The translations under genes and the position numbers were made by a program. From assembly GCF_000497245.1 (NCBI RefSeq), contig NZ_AWTC01000010.1, positions 1 through 64,000 of the forward strand: a stretch of 64,000 nucleotides of DNA, read 5' to 3'. This DNA comes from Sporolactobacillus laevolacticus DSM 442. Lineage in GTDB: Bacteria > Bacillota > Bacilli > Bacillales > Sporolactobacillaceae. Shown here one piece after another: positions 53,891-62,745 of the stretch. Each line of letters begins with the position of its first letter. Position 1 is the first letter of the stretch. The notes below the pieces were generated by a model that saw only the letters and a program-made list of their open reading frames with translations, ran no database searches and was not told where the DNA came from.

Positions 53891-54523
53891 TCATATAAAT
53901 TTCGTTAATCTCTTTTGAGTGATTGATAAGATCACATCTGTAATTATCGAAAGAATGGCGACGGACAGCCCTCCGACAAGTAAAATCGCGGTGCTGGGCA
54001 AACTCAGTCCGATAATGATTAAATCGCCAAGGCCACCGGAACCAATATAAGCAGCCAATGTTGCGCTTGCAATCACTTCAACCGCAGCTGTCCGGATCCC
54101 TGTGATGATCATTGGAAACGCAAGTGGAAATTCAATGGTAAATAAAATTCTCTGCTTACTCATTCCCATTCCTTTCGCAGCCTCGATCACGGAAGGATTG
54201 ATCCCTGTAAAACCGATACACGTATTGATAAGAATAGCCGGAAACGCAAGAAAAGTTAAAGCGATCACTGCTGGAACAAGACCGGTACCAAGAACAGGCA
54301 TTAATACGATCAGAACAGCAAGACTTGGAATAAGACGCAGCAAGTTAAAAAGACCAAGAATGGATTCAGATAGTTTCACATACTTTGCACAAACCACACC
54401 AAAAGGAATAGCGATCACAATACCGATCAGCATAACGATCAGGCTGATCCCAATATGCGTCAACAACGCATTCAGATACACGTTGAAGTTCTTTGACAAA
54501 TAATCAAGCATAAGATGTATCAA
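53891..54523 (-). CDS. ABC transporter permease (OpuC/quaternary-amine type)
   Basis: 210 aa, five to six helices, EAA loop 'VIEAAKGMGMSKQRILFTIEFPLAFPMIITGI', followed by 'TLAAYIGSGGLGDLIIIGL'. TTG start behind GGGGGTGA. First gene of the importer unit; pairs with the permease at 51.1 kb to form the heterodimeric channel. Confidence 0.92.
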   Translation of the reverse strand: MIHLMLDYLSKNFNVYLNALLTHIGISLIVMLIGIVIAIPFGVVCAKYVKLSESILGLFNLLRLIPSLAVLIVLMPVLGTGLVPAVIALTFLAFPAILINTCIGFTGINPSVIEAAKGMGMSKQRILFTIEFPLAFPMIITGIRTAAVEVIASATLAAYIGSGGLGDLIIIGLSLPSTAILLVGGLSVAILSIITDVILSITQKRLTKFI

Positions 54524-54563
54524 TGAAAATCACCCCCTTTTGTACTAAATTTTTTGACGATCG

Positions 54564-54644
54564 CTATTCTCTGAGTAAGATGAAACATCGTCTGAATCCC
54601 CAAAAATTAAATTCATAAGTTCGCAAACAGGTCCAGAAGTTCAT
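54564..54644 (-). CDS. 26-aa mini-ORF upstream of the importer
   Basis: ATG at 54644 has an excellent GGAGGAG seven bases upstream and opens MNFWTCLRTYEFNFWGFRRC, stopping 40 bases before the permease start. Rich in aromatic residues and Arg. Possibly a leader peptide coupling translation, or a chance ORF; no homology recognised. Confidence 0.3.
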   Translation of the reverse strand: MNFWTCLRTYEFNFWGFRRCFILLRE

Positions 54645-54766
54645 TTTATGTATCTCCTCCTTCAAAAATTAAGTGTATTTCTAGATGCTCGCTTTAATTT
54701 TTGTAAATTAAAAATCTCTTATCCTTTAACTCATTCATGATTAGAATAATGAAGCCTGGGCTGTCC

Positions 54767-55513
54767 TTAACTTAATGTTGTAGAAAAGGATAGACTTGAA
54801 GAAATCCTCTTTGCCGTCTTGATGACATGCGGAACTATTGCTGATAACTTTTCATCCTTTATCCGATCTCCCGGTCCGGCAACGGTAACACTCGCAATGA
54901 CATGGTTCGCCTGATCGAATATAGGCGCGGCGATACCGATAATTCCCGGATCGACCTCACTAGACGTTTCGCTGAACCCTTTTTCGCGAATCACCTGTAA
55001 CTCCTCTAGAAAATCATCGACTAAGTCCGTTTCAATGGTATGAATAACCTGGTTAATAATTTTACTCGTCTCAAACGCCAGAATCGCTTTCCCGGATGCT
55101 CCGTTTTGAATGGGGAACGTCTTACCGTCCTCTACCACAAATCGAACGAGATGTTGACCCGCGACACTTTTTACACAGATCACATTTGTTCCTGTCCGTA
55201 CAAACAAAACAACTGTTTCTTTTGTTTCTTCACTAAGCTGTTCCATTAATGGCGCGGCACTAGATTTCAATCGATTTCTGAATTGACTGTTCAAACTCTT
55301 TGCCAATTCAAGAATCCTTAAACCGAGCCCAATTTGTCCCTGCCCTTTTCTTTCGACAAGGCCATTTCTTTCTAATGTCTGAATCAATCGATAAACACTG
55401 CTTTCCGGAATTGATATTCTTTGAGCGATTTCTGCGATCGTTTGCGTTTCGCCATCATCTCCAAGCGCAAATAGAATGTCCAATGCTCGCTCTAGAGATT
55501 GCGTGCCTTTCAT
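54767..55513 (-). CDS. IclR family transcriptional regulator
   Basis: 248 aa. N-terminal winged helix 'SLERALDILFALGDDGETQTIAEIAQRISIPESSVYRLIQTLERNGLV' and C-terminal IclR effector domain ('GIIGIAAPIFDQANHVIASVTVAGPGDRI'). Located between the lyase/hydratase/DUF917 unit and the importer unit, same strand. IclR members usually sense pathway intermediates of aromatic or small-acid catabolism; here it is the likely regulator of the whole 48-60 kb locus. Confidence 0.9.
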   Translation of the reverse strand: MKGTQSLERALDILFALGDDGETQTIAEIAQRISIPESSVYRLIQTLERNGLVERKGQGQIGLGLRILELAKSLNSQFRNRLKSSAAPLMEQLSEETKETVVLFVRTGTNVICVKSVAGQHLVRFVVEDGKTFPIQNGASGKAILAFETSKIINQVIHTIETDLVDDFLEELQVIREKGFSETSSEVDPGIIGIAAPIFDQANHVIASVTVAGPGDRIKDEKLSAIVPHVIKTAKRISSSLSFSTTLS

Positions 55514-55650
55514 TGATACTCCTCATTTCATAAATGTACTTAGCATACTTTTCATTATGCTGAATTCATTAATTGGATTCATAGACAACGCACTTAGTTG
55601 TTGAATCATGTACATTGCCTGGCGAAAAATTGATATGTTTCCTCGCCCCC

Positions 55651-55691
55651 GAACATTAGTTCTATACATATTGATTATAGAACTAATGTTC
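55651..55691. promoter_or_regulatory. 16-bp perfect inverted repeat between DUF917 and IclR genes
   Basis: GAACATTAGTTCTATA and its exact complement, separated by 9 nt. No T-run follows on either strand, so an operator (IclR autoregulation) or mRNA-stabilising hairpin is more likely than a rho-independent terminator. It lies 138 bp upstream of the IclR start. Confidence 0.5.
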
Positions 55692-55757
55692 CTTATTTAG
55701 CAAATACCAACATAGCATTCTTCTAAATAACCTACTAATGAATATTGCTGATCATCT

Positions 55758-56876
55758 TTAGCTAGGATTTGCTGTTTGCTTTGCCTTACCAAATGCGACA
55801 TCGTACAACTGGATGCCTAATGCTTCTTCCACTTCCGGATAAACTGTTGGGTCTTTTACACTTGAGCTGAGTGGAACATTCGACTTATCAATCTTGAAGA
55901 CAGCGACATCTGCGCCCTCCTCAATTTCGTTTGTACTTAACGGTTTGCCCGTTTGTGTAGAAAAAGCTGCGATCACATCCGGAAAAGTAGACAAACGCTC
56001 CCCATGTCCATTCTCGATCGCCATAAATTCATTCATGACGTGAAGAATCAGTTTTTCGTTCTCTGCTGCGACTTCGATAGTGCCGATATCAAAGGCTTCA
56101 TCCGTATATTTGACGTTTTTTCTATTGACTTTTCCCCTACCAATAAATTCGCCTTTTGTTTGTCTTGCAATAGCCTTAAATACTGCTTCCGGCCCTTCAG
56201 GTTCGGCATTAATAATCGCATTCCCCAGTTCAATTGCTAAAGTGATGCCCCCAATAGCGGCATTCTTCTTAATATAACCAGCAGTCAGCGGATGGCGTGC
56301 TGCTGCGATAAATCCACCGGAGAGATCAGAAGCAATTCTCAATATTTTTGACGTTTTTGCGGATGTACCTTCAACAACTAATTCCATATAGTTGCCCTTT
56401 TCCGGTTTCCCGCCGGCTACTGCTTGAATGGTGTGATAGTTGATGTCATTTGCAACTCCAAGCGCACCCATTTTTCCTGTAGGATGTGCGCGGATATCTC
56501 CAGTCGCATCCACAACGACCAAACCAAGCGCCGCTGAAGGCAGCCATCCATTTGTCGAACTCGACTTTCCGTTCTGCGGTGTCATCACGCCGACAATTTT
56601 TCCATCATATTTTTCGATGACGAGCTGAACCGCCTTAATGTAATCCTTCCCAAGCATTTGCCAGTCTGTTGTTCCAGCAGGTGCGCCGATTGCTGTACAT
56701 GTTAGAATAATTGCATCATCGGGCAGCTCATCAACCGAAACAAGCTTCACTCGATCTAATGTTAGCGCGGCATTGCCCATTTCAATGCCATGTTCATAAA
56801 ATCCTCCTCCGCCGCTCGCAAATACAGCGCCTCCTTTGCATGCTGCAAGGACATCTCTTCTTGTTAATTCACGCAT
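55758..56876 (-). CDS. DUF917 / S-methyl-thiohydantoin desulfurase family protein
   Basis: 372 aa. 'AACKGGAVFASGGGGFYEHGIEMG' at the N-terminus and 'NGHGERLSTFPDVIAAFSTQTGKPLSTNEIEEGADVAVF' at the C-terminus are the two DUF917 (S-Me-THD N and C) domains. From what is known of the family, members remove methanethiol from S-methyl-thiohydantoins formed from S-methyl-thiourocanate; older annotations call them hydantoinase-like. The start overlaps the hydratase-like gene stop by 8 bases, fixing the order lyase - hydratase - DUF917 as consecutive steps. Confidence 0.75.
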   Translation of the reverse strand: MRELTRRDVLAACKGGAVFASGGGGFYEHGIEMGNAALTLDRVKLVSVDELPDDAIILTCTAIGAPAGTTDWQMLGKDYIKAVQLVIEKYDGKIVGVMTPQNGKSSSTNGWLPSAALGLVVVDATGDIRAHPTGKMGALGVANDINYHTIQAVAGGKPEKGNYMELVVEGTSAKTSKILRIASDLSGGFIAAARHPLTAGYIKKNAAIGGITLAIELGNAIINAEPEGPEAVFKAIARQTKGEFIGRGKVNRKNVKYTDEAFDIGTIEVAAENEKLILHVMNEFMAIENGHGERLSTFPDVIAAFSTQTGKPLSTNEIEEGADVAVFKIDKSNVPLSSSVKDPTVYPEVEEALGIQLYDVAFGKAKQTANPS

Positions 56877-58536
56877 GTTTCTCTACCCCCTGATAATTAT
56901 TGGTTTCAATACGATGAATCCCTTTCTGATGAACCTCGTCCAATGCTTCCTCGTAGCCTGCATCTGCATAACGAAGTACACCGAGCGTCGTGTCATTGTC
57001 CAAAGTACATTTAAGCCTTTTACCGGCTGCTTCGGTTCCATCGGCTACCAGCGTGACTCCGGCGCTTTGCATGTAACCCGTGTATCCACCGCCGCCAGAA
57101 TGAATGGCGACTAAATCAGCCATTGATGAGCAATTCGTCATTGCATTTAATAACGGCCAGTCTGTCACGGCGTCGCTGCCATCTTTCATGCGTTCCGTCA
57201 TAATATTAGGATGGGTCATCGCGCCAGCATCCAAATGGTCACGAGTGAAAGCAATCGGTCCCTTTAATAAACCATCCGCGACCATCTGATTCACAGCCAA
57301 TGCCAAACGTGTTCGTTCCCCATGACCGAGCCAGCCGATTCTTGCCGGCAGGCCTTGAAACGGGACGTACTTATGAGCAAGCCGAATCCAATTGACCACA
57401 ATTTCATTTTCCGCAAACTCTTTCAAAATATATTTGTCAATCAGATTAATGTCTTCTGCTTCTCCCGATAATGCAATCCAGCGAAAAGGTCCGATCGCTC
57501 GTGAAAACAATGGCCGCAGGAAAGCTTCAGTAAAAATATCAATGTCAAAGGCATCATTAACACCATATTTGAAAGCCTGGGTACGAATGTTGTTTCCATT
57601 GTCAAAGACAATGGAACCTTTTCTTTTAAATTGAAGCATCGCGCTCACTTCAGCAGCGATTGATTGCCCTGCATCATTTGCCAATCGTTCCGGATCGCTT
57701 TGACGCACTGTCTCAACATCAGTCAACCGGTAACCCGCCGGTATATAGCCATAGATAAGGTCATGCGCTGCAGTCTGATCAGAGACAATGTCCGGAATAA
57801 TGTCCCGTTTCAAGATTTCAGGATAAATTTCAGCCGCATTTCCAATCAGGCCAACGGACACACTTTGTTTGTTCTCAGTTGCTTCCTGTATCCAACGCAA
57901 AGCCACATCAAGTTCTGCTGTTTTTCTTTGCAGATAACCGCTTTTTATTCTCTTATCGATGTGCTCCTCGTTCACATCGACACAAAGAATCGCTGCTCCA
58001 GCCATCACTCCTGCTAACGGTTGGGAGCTTCCCATCCCACCTAAACCAGCTGTTAAAATAAAGCGACCACTTAAATCAGAATGAAAATACTTACGAGCAA
58101 TCGTCTGGAAAATCTCATAGGTTCCTTGAATGACGCCCTGGGATCCAATATACTGCCAGTCGCCTGCAGTCAGCCCTCCCCAGCAGATCAATCCTTTTTT
58201 TTGTAATTCATAAAAATGATCACTTTTTGCCCACTGCCCGACAAGATTGCCATTCGCCATGATCACAAGCGGTGCGTTCGTATGGGTTTTAATTATTCCA
58301 ATCGGCTTTCCAGACTGTATGATCAACGTTTCATCTTCTTCTAAATCTTTAAGCGTTGCGACAATCGCGTGATAGGACGGCCAGTTTCGCGCTGCCTTTC
58401 CAAGCGCGCCGTAAACCACCAAATTCTCCTGATCTTCCGCATTTTCCAAAACATTTTCCAGCAAACGGAGCAGTGCTTCTTGCCGCCAGCTTTTGCAGCG
58501 AAGGTCAGCTCCTCTTTGCGCCTTAATCTGTTCCAT
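56869..58536 (-). CDS. urocanase-family hydratase, probably (S-methyl)thiourocanate hydratase
   Basis: 555 aa from ATG 58536 with AAGGAG upstream; 29-35 earlier in-frame residues are not conserved. Full-length urocanase fold: NAD motif 'TAGLGGMGSSQPLAG', 'IGSQGVIQGTYEIFQTIA', 'FDNGNNIRTQAFKYG'. But the urocanase signature FQGLPxRICW reads FQGLPARIGW here (residues 393-402): the active-site Cys is Gly. The usual MYGQMTAGSW is CWGGLTAGDW. These changes sit in the imidazole pocket and argue for a substrate other than urocanate. No hutI or hutG nearby. S-methyl-thiourocanate is the best candidate given DUF917 downstream. Confidence 0.7.
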   Translation of the reverse strand: MEQIKAQRGADLRCKSWRQEALLRLLENVLENAEDQENLVVYGALGKAARNWPSYHAIVATLKDLEEDETLIIQSGKPIGIIKTHTNAPLVIMANGNLVGQWAKSDHFYELQKKGLICWGGLTAGDWQYIGSQGVIQGTYEIFQTIARKYFHSDLSGRFILTAGLGGMGSSQPLAGVMAGAAILCVDVNEEHIDKRIKSGYLQRKTAELDVALRWIQEATENKQSVSVGLIGNAAEIYPEILKRDIIPDIVSDQTAAHDLIYGYIPAGYRLTDVETVRQSDPERLANDAGQSIAAEVSAMLQFKRKGSIVFDNGNNIRTQAFKYGVNDAFDIDIFTEAFLRPLFSRAIGPFRWIALSGEAEDINLIDKYILKEFAENEIVVNWIRLAHKYVPFQGLPARIGWLGHGERTRLALAVNQMVADGLLKGPIAFTRDHLDAGAMTHPNIMTERMKDGSDAVTDWPLLNAMTNCSSMADLVAIHSGGGGYTGYMQSAGVTLVADGTEAAGKRLKCTLDNDTTLGVLRYADAGYEEALDEVHQKGIHRIETNNYQGVEKHA

Positions 58537-58564
58537 CTTTAAGATCTCCTTCATAAAAATGTGA

Positions 58565-60160
58565 TTACTCTTTTTGCCTGATTGCTTTTTCAGCGTTTCT
58601 GAGGATCTCTTTGCTTTTAACGATCCGAAACGCTTTTTCAATATCTAGAGACAAATCTCTGTCTTTATCGAGAAAACCGATCGACCGCCTGATTGTTTCG
58701 TAGACTTCTCTTGTTCCAATACCGAGATGAATATGTTCGCGAAGATCTATAGCCTGCGCTGCATGGATCGCCTCGATTCCAAGAATGTAATATAGGTTAT
58801 CAATAATTAAGCGCGCTTTTTCGAGAGCGTAGACAGAATTTGTCGCGTGATCCTCAATATCGCCTTCAAGTGGAAAGAAGTCCATAGAGACTGGCTGGCA
58901 AAGATGCCTGATCTCCGCATCAAGTGCCGCGAATGTTTTCTGTATGGTCGCAAACCCGATAATCGATGAATCTCTTGGAACAAGGAAACGTGTCAATCCA
59001 GTAAAATCGGGAGAACTGAGTTTTATAATTCGGTAACAAGCAATCTTCGATAAATGAGCCAGTACAATACTCAACATTTCAATTCCAGAAACTAACGTGG
59101 TGATCTCATAATTAGCACTTGATACAATCTTTTTTTCATCGAGAAGTATGGAAGGGTTATCTTCAGACGCGTTCATACAAATGGTCAAATTCTCTCTTAC
59201 ATAATCCAACGCATCCCTAACCGATCCATGCACGCTGAAAGCTCCCCTGAAACTCAGTGGATCCTGAAGATGCTTTCTTGCATGACCATCCCATAAATAG
59301 CTGTTTCTGAGACAATCACGAACGAACGCTGCACTTCTTTTCTGGCCAGAAAGTTTCTTCGCATCAACTACTTTTTCAAATAATGGCGACACATTTCCGT
59401 CTAATCCTTCTAAGGACAAAGCGTAAATCAGATCAGCTGAATCCACCAACTGGTCAAGTTCATGAACAAGGAGAGCCGCCTTTCCTAACGCAAATGCATT
59501 AGAACTGACAATAGCCAGCCCATCTTTAGGTCCTAAAGTAGCCGGTTGCAGCCCCGCTTGTTCCAGCGCATCTTTCGCAGGCATACGGTGCCGTTTATAA
59601 TAAGCCATTCCTTCGCCAATCATCGTCATGCCAATTGAAGAGAGCTGTCCGAGATCCGCCGCTCCAACAGATCCTCTTTCAAGCATGACAGGACGAATTC
59701 CTCTATTTAGAAATTCCTTATATAAAAAAACAATATGAACCTGGATCCCTGTATACCCTTGCAGCAGCGAATTCAATCGTATTAACATGGTCGCGCGAAC
59801 CTGCTCTTCGGAAGCTTCTGTGCCAATAGCAATGCTGTGAGACAAGATCAGATTGTGATTAAATTTTTCATAATGATTGGCGTGTACGACTCTGTCTTTG
59901 TTAAGGCCGACACCGCGATTAAAGCCATATGTGGGAAAATTGGCATCTGCCTGGTCGTTCACAAATTTTCTAGCAGCCTGAATCCTCTGGAGCGCTTCAT
60001 CTGCGATCTCGACTTTTGTCATCTTTCGCGCAACAGCAATTACTTGCTCTATGGACAGATCATTTCCGTTCAATACAATTTTGGTTTCCTTTGTGGGTTC
60101 CTTTCTTTTCTTACCAATGTCATTTGACTGAACGTAATATTGCGCATCCTGACTCATCAT
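58565..60160 (-). CDS. ammonia-lyase-fold protein lacking MIO triad, probable (S-methyl)ergothionase
   Basis: 531 aa of the histidine/phenylalanine ammonia-lyase superfamily. Conserved: catalytic Tyr in 'TYGFNRGVG' (Tyr78), 'ASEDNPSILL', 'QDPLSFRGAF', and 'EGDIEDHATNS' (Glu436). The loop that makes the MIO cofactor, normally GSVGASGDLAPL, reads GSVGAADLGQL (163-173): Ser is Ala and Gly is deleted, so no MIO can form. Ergothionase, which eliminates trimethylamine from a betaine, is the known branch not needing MIO. With the Cys-less urocanase homologue and DUF917 this gives a three-step betaine pathway. GGAGG six bases before the ATG; first gene. Confidence 0.7.
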   Translation of the reverse strand: MMSQDAQYYVQSNDIGKKRKEPTKETKIVLNGNDLSIEQVIAVARKMTKVEIADEALQRIQAARKFVNDQADANFPTYGFNRGVGLNKDRVVHANHYEKFNHNLILSHSIAIGTEASEEQVRATMLIRLNSLLQGYTGIQVHIVFLYKEFLNRGIRPVMLERGSVGAADLGQLSSIGMTMIGEGMAYYKRHRMPAKDALEQAGLQPATLGPKDGLAIVSSNAFALGKAALLVHELDQLVDSADLIYALSLEGLDGNVSPLFEKVVDAKKLSGQKRSAAFVRDCLRNSYLWDGHARKHLQDPLSFRGAFSVHGSVRDALDYVRENLTICMNASEDNPSILLDEKKIVSSANYEITTLVSGIEMLSIVLAHLSKIACYRIIKLSSPDFTGLTRFLVPRDSSIIGFATIQKTFAALDAEIRHLCQPVSMDFFPLEGDIEDHATNSVYALEKARLIIDNLYYILGIEAIHAAQAIDLREHIHLGIGTREVYETIRRSIGFLDKDRDLSLDIEKAFRIVKSKEILRNAEKAIRQKE

Positions 60161-60240
60161 AAGATTCCTCCTTTCAGGGTTATAGCATTAAATTGATATT
60201 ATTCTTATATAATTACTTGGTTATTAGCTTAAAAAAATAT

Positions 60241-60259
60241 CACTATATGATAAATAGTG
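60241..60259. promoter_or_regulatory. inverted repeat in the lyase leader, candidate operator
   Basis: CACTAT (60241-60246) and ATAGTG (60254-60259) around a 7-nt AT-rich centre, about 40 bases downstream of the -10. Suitable for an IclR-type roadblock. Confidence 0.4.
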
Positions 60260-60299
60260 GTTACTTTTCCATTTGCTTTTGATAATTTGTTTAAAAGCA

Positions 60300-60327
60300 A
60301 TTATAGCCTGATTTAACTATTTGTCAA
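60300..60327 (-). promoter_or_regulatory. promoter of the lyase-hydratase-DUF917 operon
   Basis: Minus-strand TTGACA (complement of 60322-60327), 16 bp, TATAAT (complement of 60300-60305): both hexamers are perfect consensus. Long 130-base leader to the first gene. Confidence 0.7.
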
Positions 60328-60349
60328 TATAGTTTTTTTCAAAAAAAAT

Positions 60350-60380
60350 AGCGAAGAGAATGGGATGCATTCTCTTCGCT
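60350..60380 (-). terminator. rnr terminator
   Basis: 13-bp perfect stem AGCGAAGAGAATG with 5-nt loop, followed on the minus strand by eight T. 13 bases beyond the rnr stop. Confidence 0.9.
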
Positions 60381-60392
60381 GCAACTCTTTAA

Positions 60393-62726
60393 TTATTTGC
60401 TTCTTCCCTTGTTTTTTGCGAAGGTATTACTATTGCCGCCACGGCTGCCACCATTGTGGCTACCCCGATTGCCATTTCGCGAATCGGAACGTCTTCCGTT
60501 TTTATCACCGAAGCGTTTCTTTTGGTCACCATTACCAGGACCAGTCTTGCCTTGGATTATGGTCGGTCTTGATTTACGTTGACGCGGCTTTTGCGGCTTC
60601 ATACCGACAACTTCAAAATCAACAGCGTGTTCCTCAAGGTTGACGGCCAGTACACGCACTTCAATCTCATCGCCGATTCGGTACAAATGCCCGGTTCGCT
60701 CACCAACCAGCGCCATATTCTCTTCACTGAAGTGATAGTAATCATCCGTCAGATAGCTAATATGGACAAGGCCTTCAATTGTATTCGGCAATTCAACAAA
60801 CAAGCCGAAATTTGTTACACCGCTGACCACACCGTTGAACGTTTCACCGACTTTATCCTGCATGTATTCAGCCTTTTTCAGATCATCCGTATCTCGTTCC
60901 GCTTCCACAGCGCGCTGTTCACACTCAGAAGTATGCTTGGCAATTTCCGGCATCTCTGCTTTCCAGAACGCCTGCGTCTTCGGATCGGTTTTCTTCTCAA
61001 ACAAGAATTTCCGCAAAAGGCGATGTACCGTTAAATCCGGGTAACGTCGGATCGGCGAGGTGAAGTGCGTGTAATATTCGGTCGACAAGCCGAAGTGGCC
61101 CAAGCATTTATCATCATACTTCGCTTTCGCCATCGACCGCAGCATCACCGTGCTGATGACCGCTTCTTCAGGCTGTCCTTTCGCCTTTTCCAGCAAGGAC
61201 TGGAGCGTGCGCGGATGGACATTGTCCGGAGAACCATGCAGCACATAGCCGAAATTCACAACAAAATCAAAGAACTTTTCCAGTCTTTCCGGATTCGGTT
61301 CTTCATGGACACGATAGATAAATGGTAAATGCAGCTTATCCACATGTTCAGCGACGGTCTCATTTGCTGCAAGCATGAAGGATTCAATCAGCCGCTCGGC
61401 AACTGTCCGTTCACGTACAACAACATCAACCGGTTTTCCTTGTTCATCAACGATGATTTTCGCTTCAGTGAAGTCGAAATCGATTGCACCGCGCTCCTGG
61501 CGATGTTTTTCAAGAATTTCAGCGAGTTCGGCCATCAGGTCAAAGAACGGAATCATATCATGATAGCGTTCCAGAACTTCTTCATCTTCGCGCTTCAAGA
61601 TCTTACGCACATTATTGTATGTCATACGTTCCGTTGATCGAATTACACTTGGAAAAATGTCATGACCAACAACAGCCCCTTGTGGATTGATTTCCATCTC
61701 ACAGCTGAGGGTTAGCCGGTCGACATGCGGATTCAAGCTGCAAATCCCATTTGACAGACGATGCGGGATCATCGGGATAACGCGGTCCACCAGATATACG
61801 CTCGTCCCTCTTTCATAGGCTTCGGCATTAAGCGACGAGCCTTCAGTCACATAATAGCTGACATCGGCAATATGTACACCTAGCTTGTAATTGCCGTTTT
61901 CCAGCTTTGATACGGTTACTGCGTCATCCAAGTCCTTGGAGTCCTCACCGTCAATGGTGACAATCGTTTCTCCACGCAAATCGCGGCGGCCTTCATAATC
62001 TTTCTCCGTCAATTCATCCGGAATCGCCTCAGCTTCCGACAGCACTTCTGGCGGGTATTCAAGAGGCAGATCATGTTTGTAAATGATCGATAAAATATCA
62101 ATACCCGGATCATTCTTATGACCAAGAATCTGCGTGATCATGCCCTCAGCATTCTTGCGGCCTTCCGGATACTTTGTAATCTCTGCGACAACCTTGTGCC
62201 CTTCCATCGCACCATGTTCGGCATTTTCCGGAATGAAGATATCACCATTTATTTTGTTGTCATCAGGTATGACAAAACCGAAATGGCGTCCGGCATTGAA
62301 CGTGCCGACCACTTTGGTAATCGCGCGTTCAAGGATACGGATTACAGTGCCTTCAGGACGCTCGCCCGTTGATTTGTGTGACACACGAATCACGACGGTA
62401 TCGCCATTCATCGCACCTGCAAGATCGTTCGGACCGACAAACACATCGTCCAGTTTTTCATCCTCCGGGATGATAAAAGCAAAGCCCTTGGCATGCGCCT
62501 GTACTCTACCTGTCATTAAACTCATTTTTTCCGGAAGTCCAAAACGATCGGCCCGGGTACGGATCACGAGTCCCTTTTCTTCCAATTCATTCAATAATTT
62601 TACAAAATCAGCGAAATCCTCTGATTGAGTTGCCTGAAATTCTGCCTCAAGCTCTTTCAATGTCATCGGCCGGTAAGTTTCTTCCCGCATATAATTCAGG
62701 ATTTTCTGAATGCGCTCTTCCGCCAT
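60393..62726 (-). CDS. rnr: ribonuclease R
   Basis: 777 aa from ATG 62726 with GGGAGG upstream. Order: N-terminal helix-turn-helix ([21 protein letters not shown]), two cold-shock domains, RNB catalytic domain with '[16 protein letters not shown]' (active-site Asp cluster) and '[18 protein letters not shown]', an S1 domain ([21 protein letters not shown]) and a basic Gly/Arg/Asn-rich tail. 3'-5' exonuclease for structured RNA, partner of tmRNA/SmpB quality control. Downstream neighbour in Bacillus is smpB; here it is a catabolic locus. Confidence 0.97.
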   Translation of the reverse strand: MAEERIQKILNYMREETYRPMTLKELEAEFQATQSEDFADFVKLLNELEEKGLVIRTRADRFGLPEKMSLMTGRVQAHAKGFAFIIPEDEKLDDVFVGPNDLAGAMNGDTVVIRVSHKSTGERPEGTVIRILERAITKVVGTFNAGRHFGFVIPDDNKINGDIFIPENAEHGAMEGHKVVAEITKYPEGRKNAEGMITQILGHKNDPGIDILSIIYKHDLPLEYPPEVLSEAEAIPDELTEKDYEGRRDLRGETIVTIDGEDSKDLDDAVTVSKLENGNYKLGVHIADVSYYVTEGSSLNAEAYERGTSVYLVDRVIPMIPHRLSNGICSLNPHVDRLTLSCEMEINPQGAVVGHDIFPSVIRSTERMTYNNVRKILKREDEEVLERYHDMIPFFDLMAELAEILEKHRQERGAIDFDFTEAKIIVDEQGKPVDVVVRERTVAERLIESFMLAANETVAEHVDKLHLPFIYRVHEEPNPERLEKFFDFVVNFGYVLHGSPDNVHPRTLQSLLEKAKGQPEEAVISTVMLRSMAKAKYDDKCLGHFGLSTEYYTHFTSPIRRYPDLTVHRLLRKFLFEKKTDPKTQAFWKAEMPEIAKHTSECEQRAVEAERDTDDLKKAEYMQDKVGETFNGVVSGVTNFGLFVELPNTIEGLVHISYLTDDYYHFSEENMALVGERTGHLYRIGDEIEVRVLAVNLEEHAVDFEVVGMKPQKPRQRKSRPTIIQGKTGPGNGDQKKRFGDKNGRRSDSRNGNRGSHNGGSRGGNSNTFAKNKGRSK

Positions 62727-62745
62727 GTAGTAAACCTCCCTGTCT

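Noticed and set aside
56869-58536. Annotation as urocanate hydratase (hutU)
   Set aside because: The signature Cys is Gly and a second pocket motif is changed; the neighbour is DUF917, not imidazolonepropionase.
58565-60160. Annotation as histidine ammonia-lyase (hutH)
   Set aside because: The MIO-forming Ala-Ser-Gly is absent and hutI/hutG are not present, so histidine deamination is unlikely.
60350-60380. Hairpin as an operator of the lyase operon
   Set aside because: It has a long T-run on the rnr strand and sits just past the rnr stop, so it is the rnr terminator.
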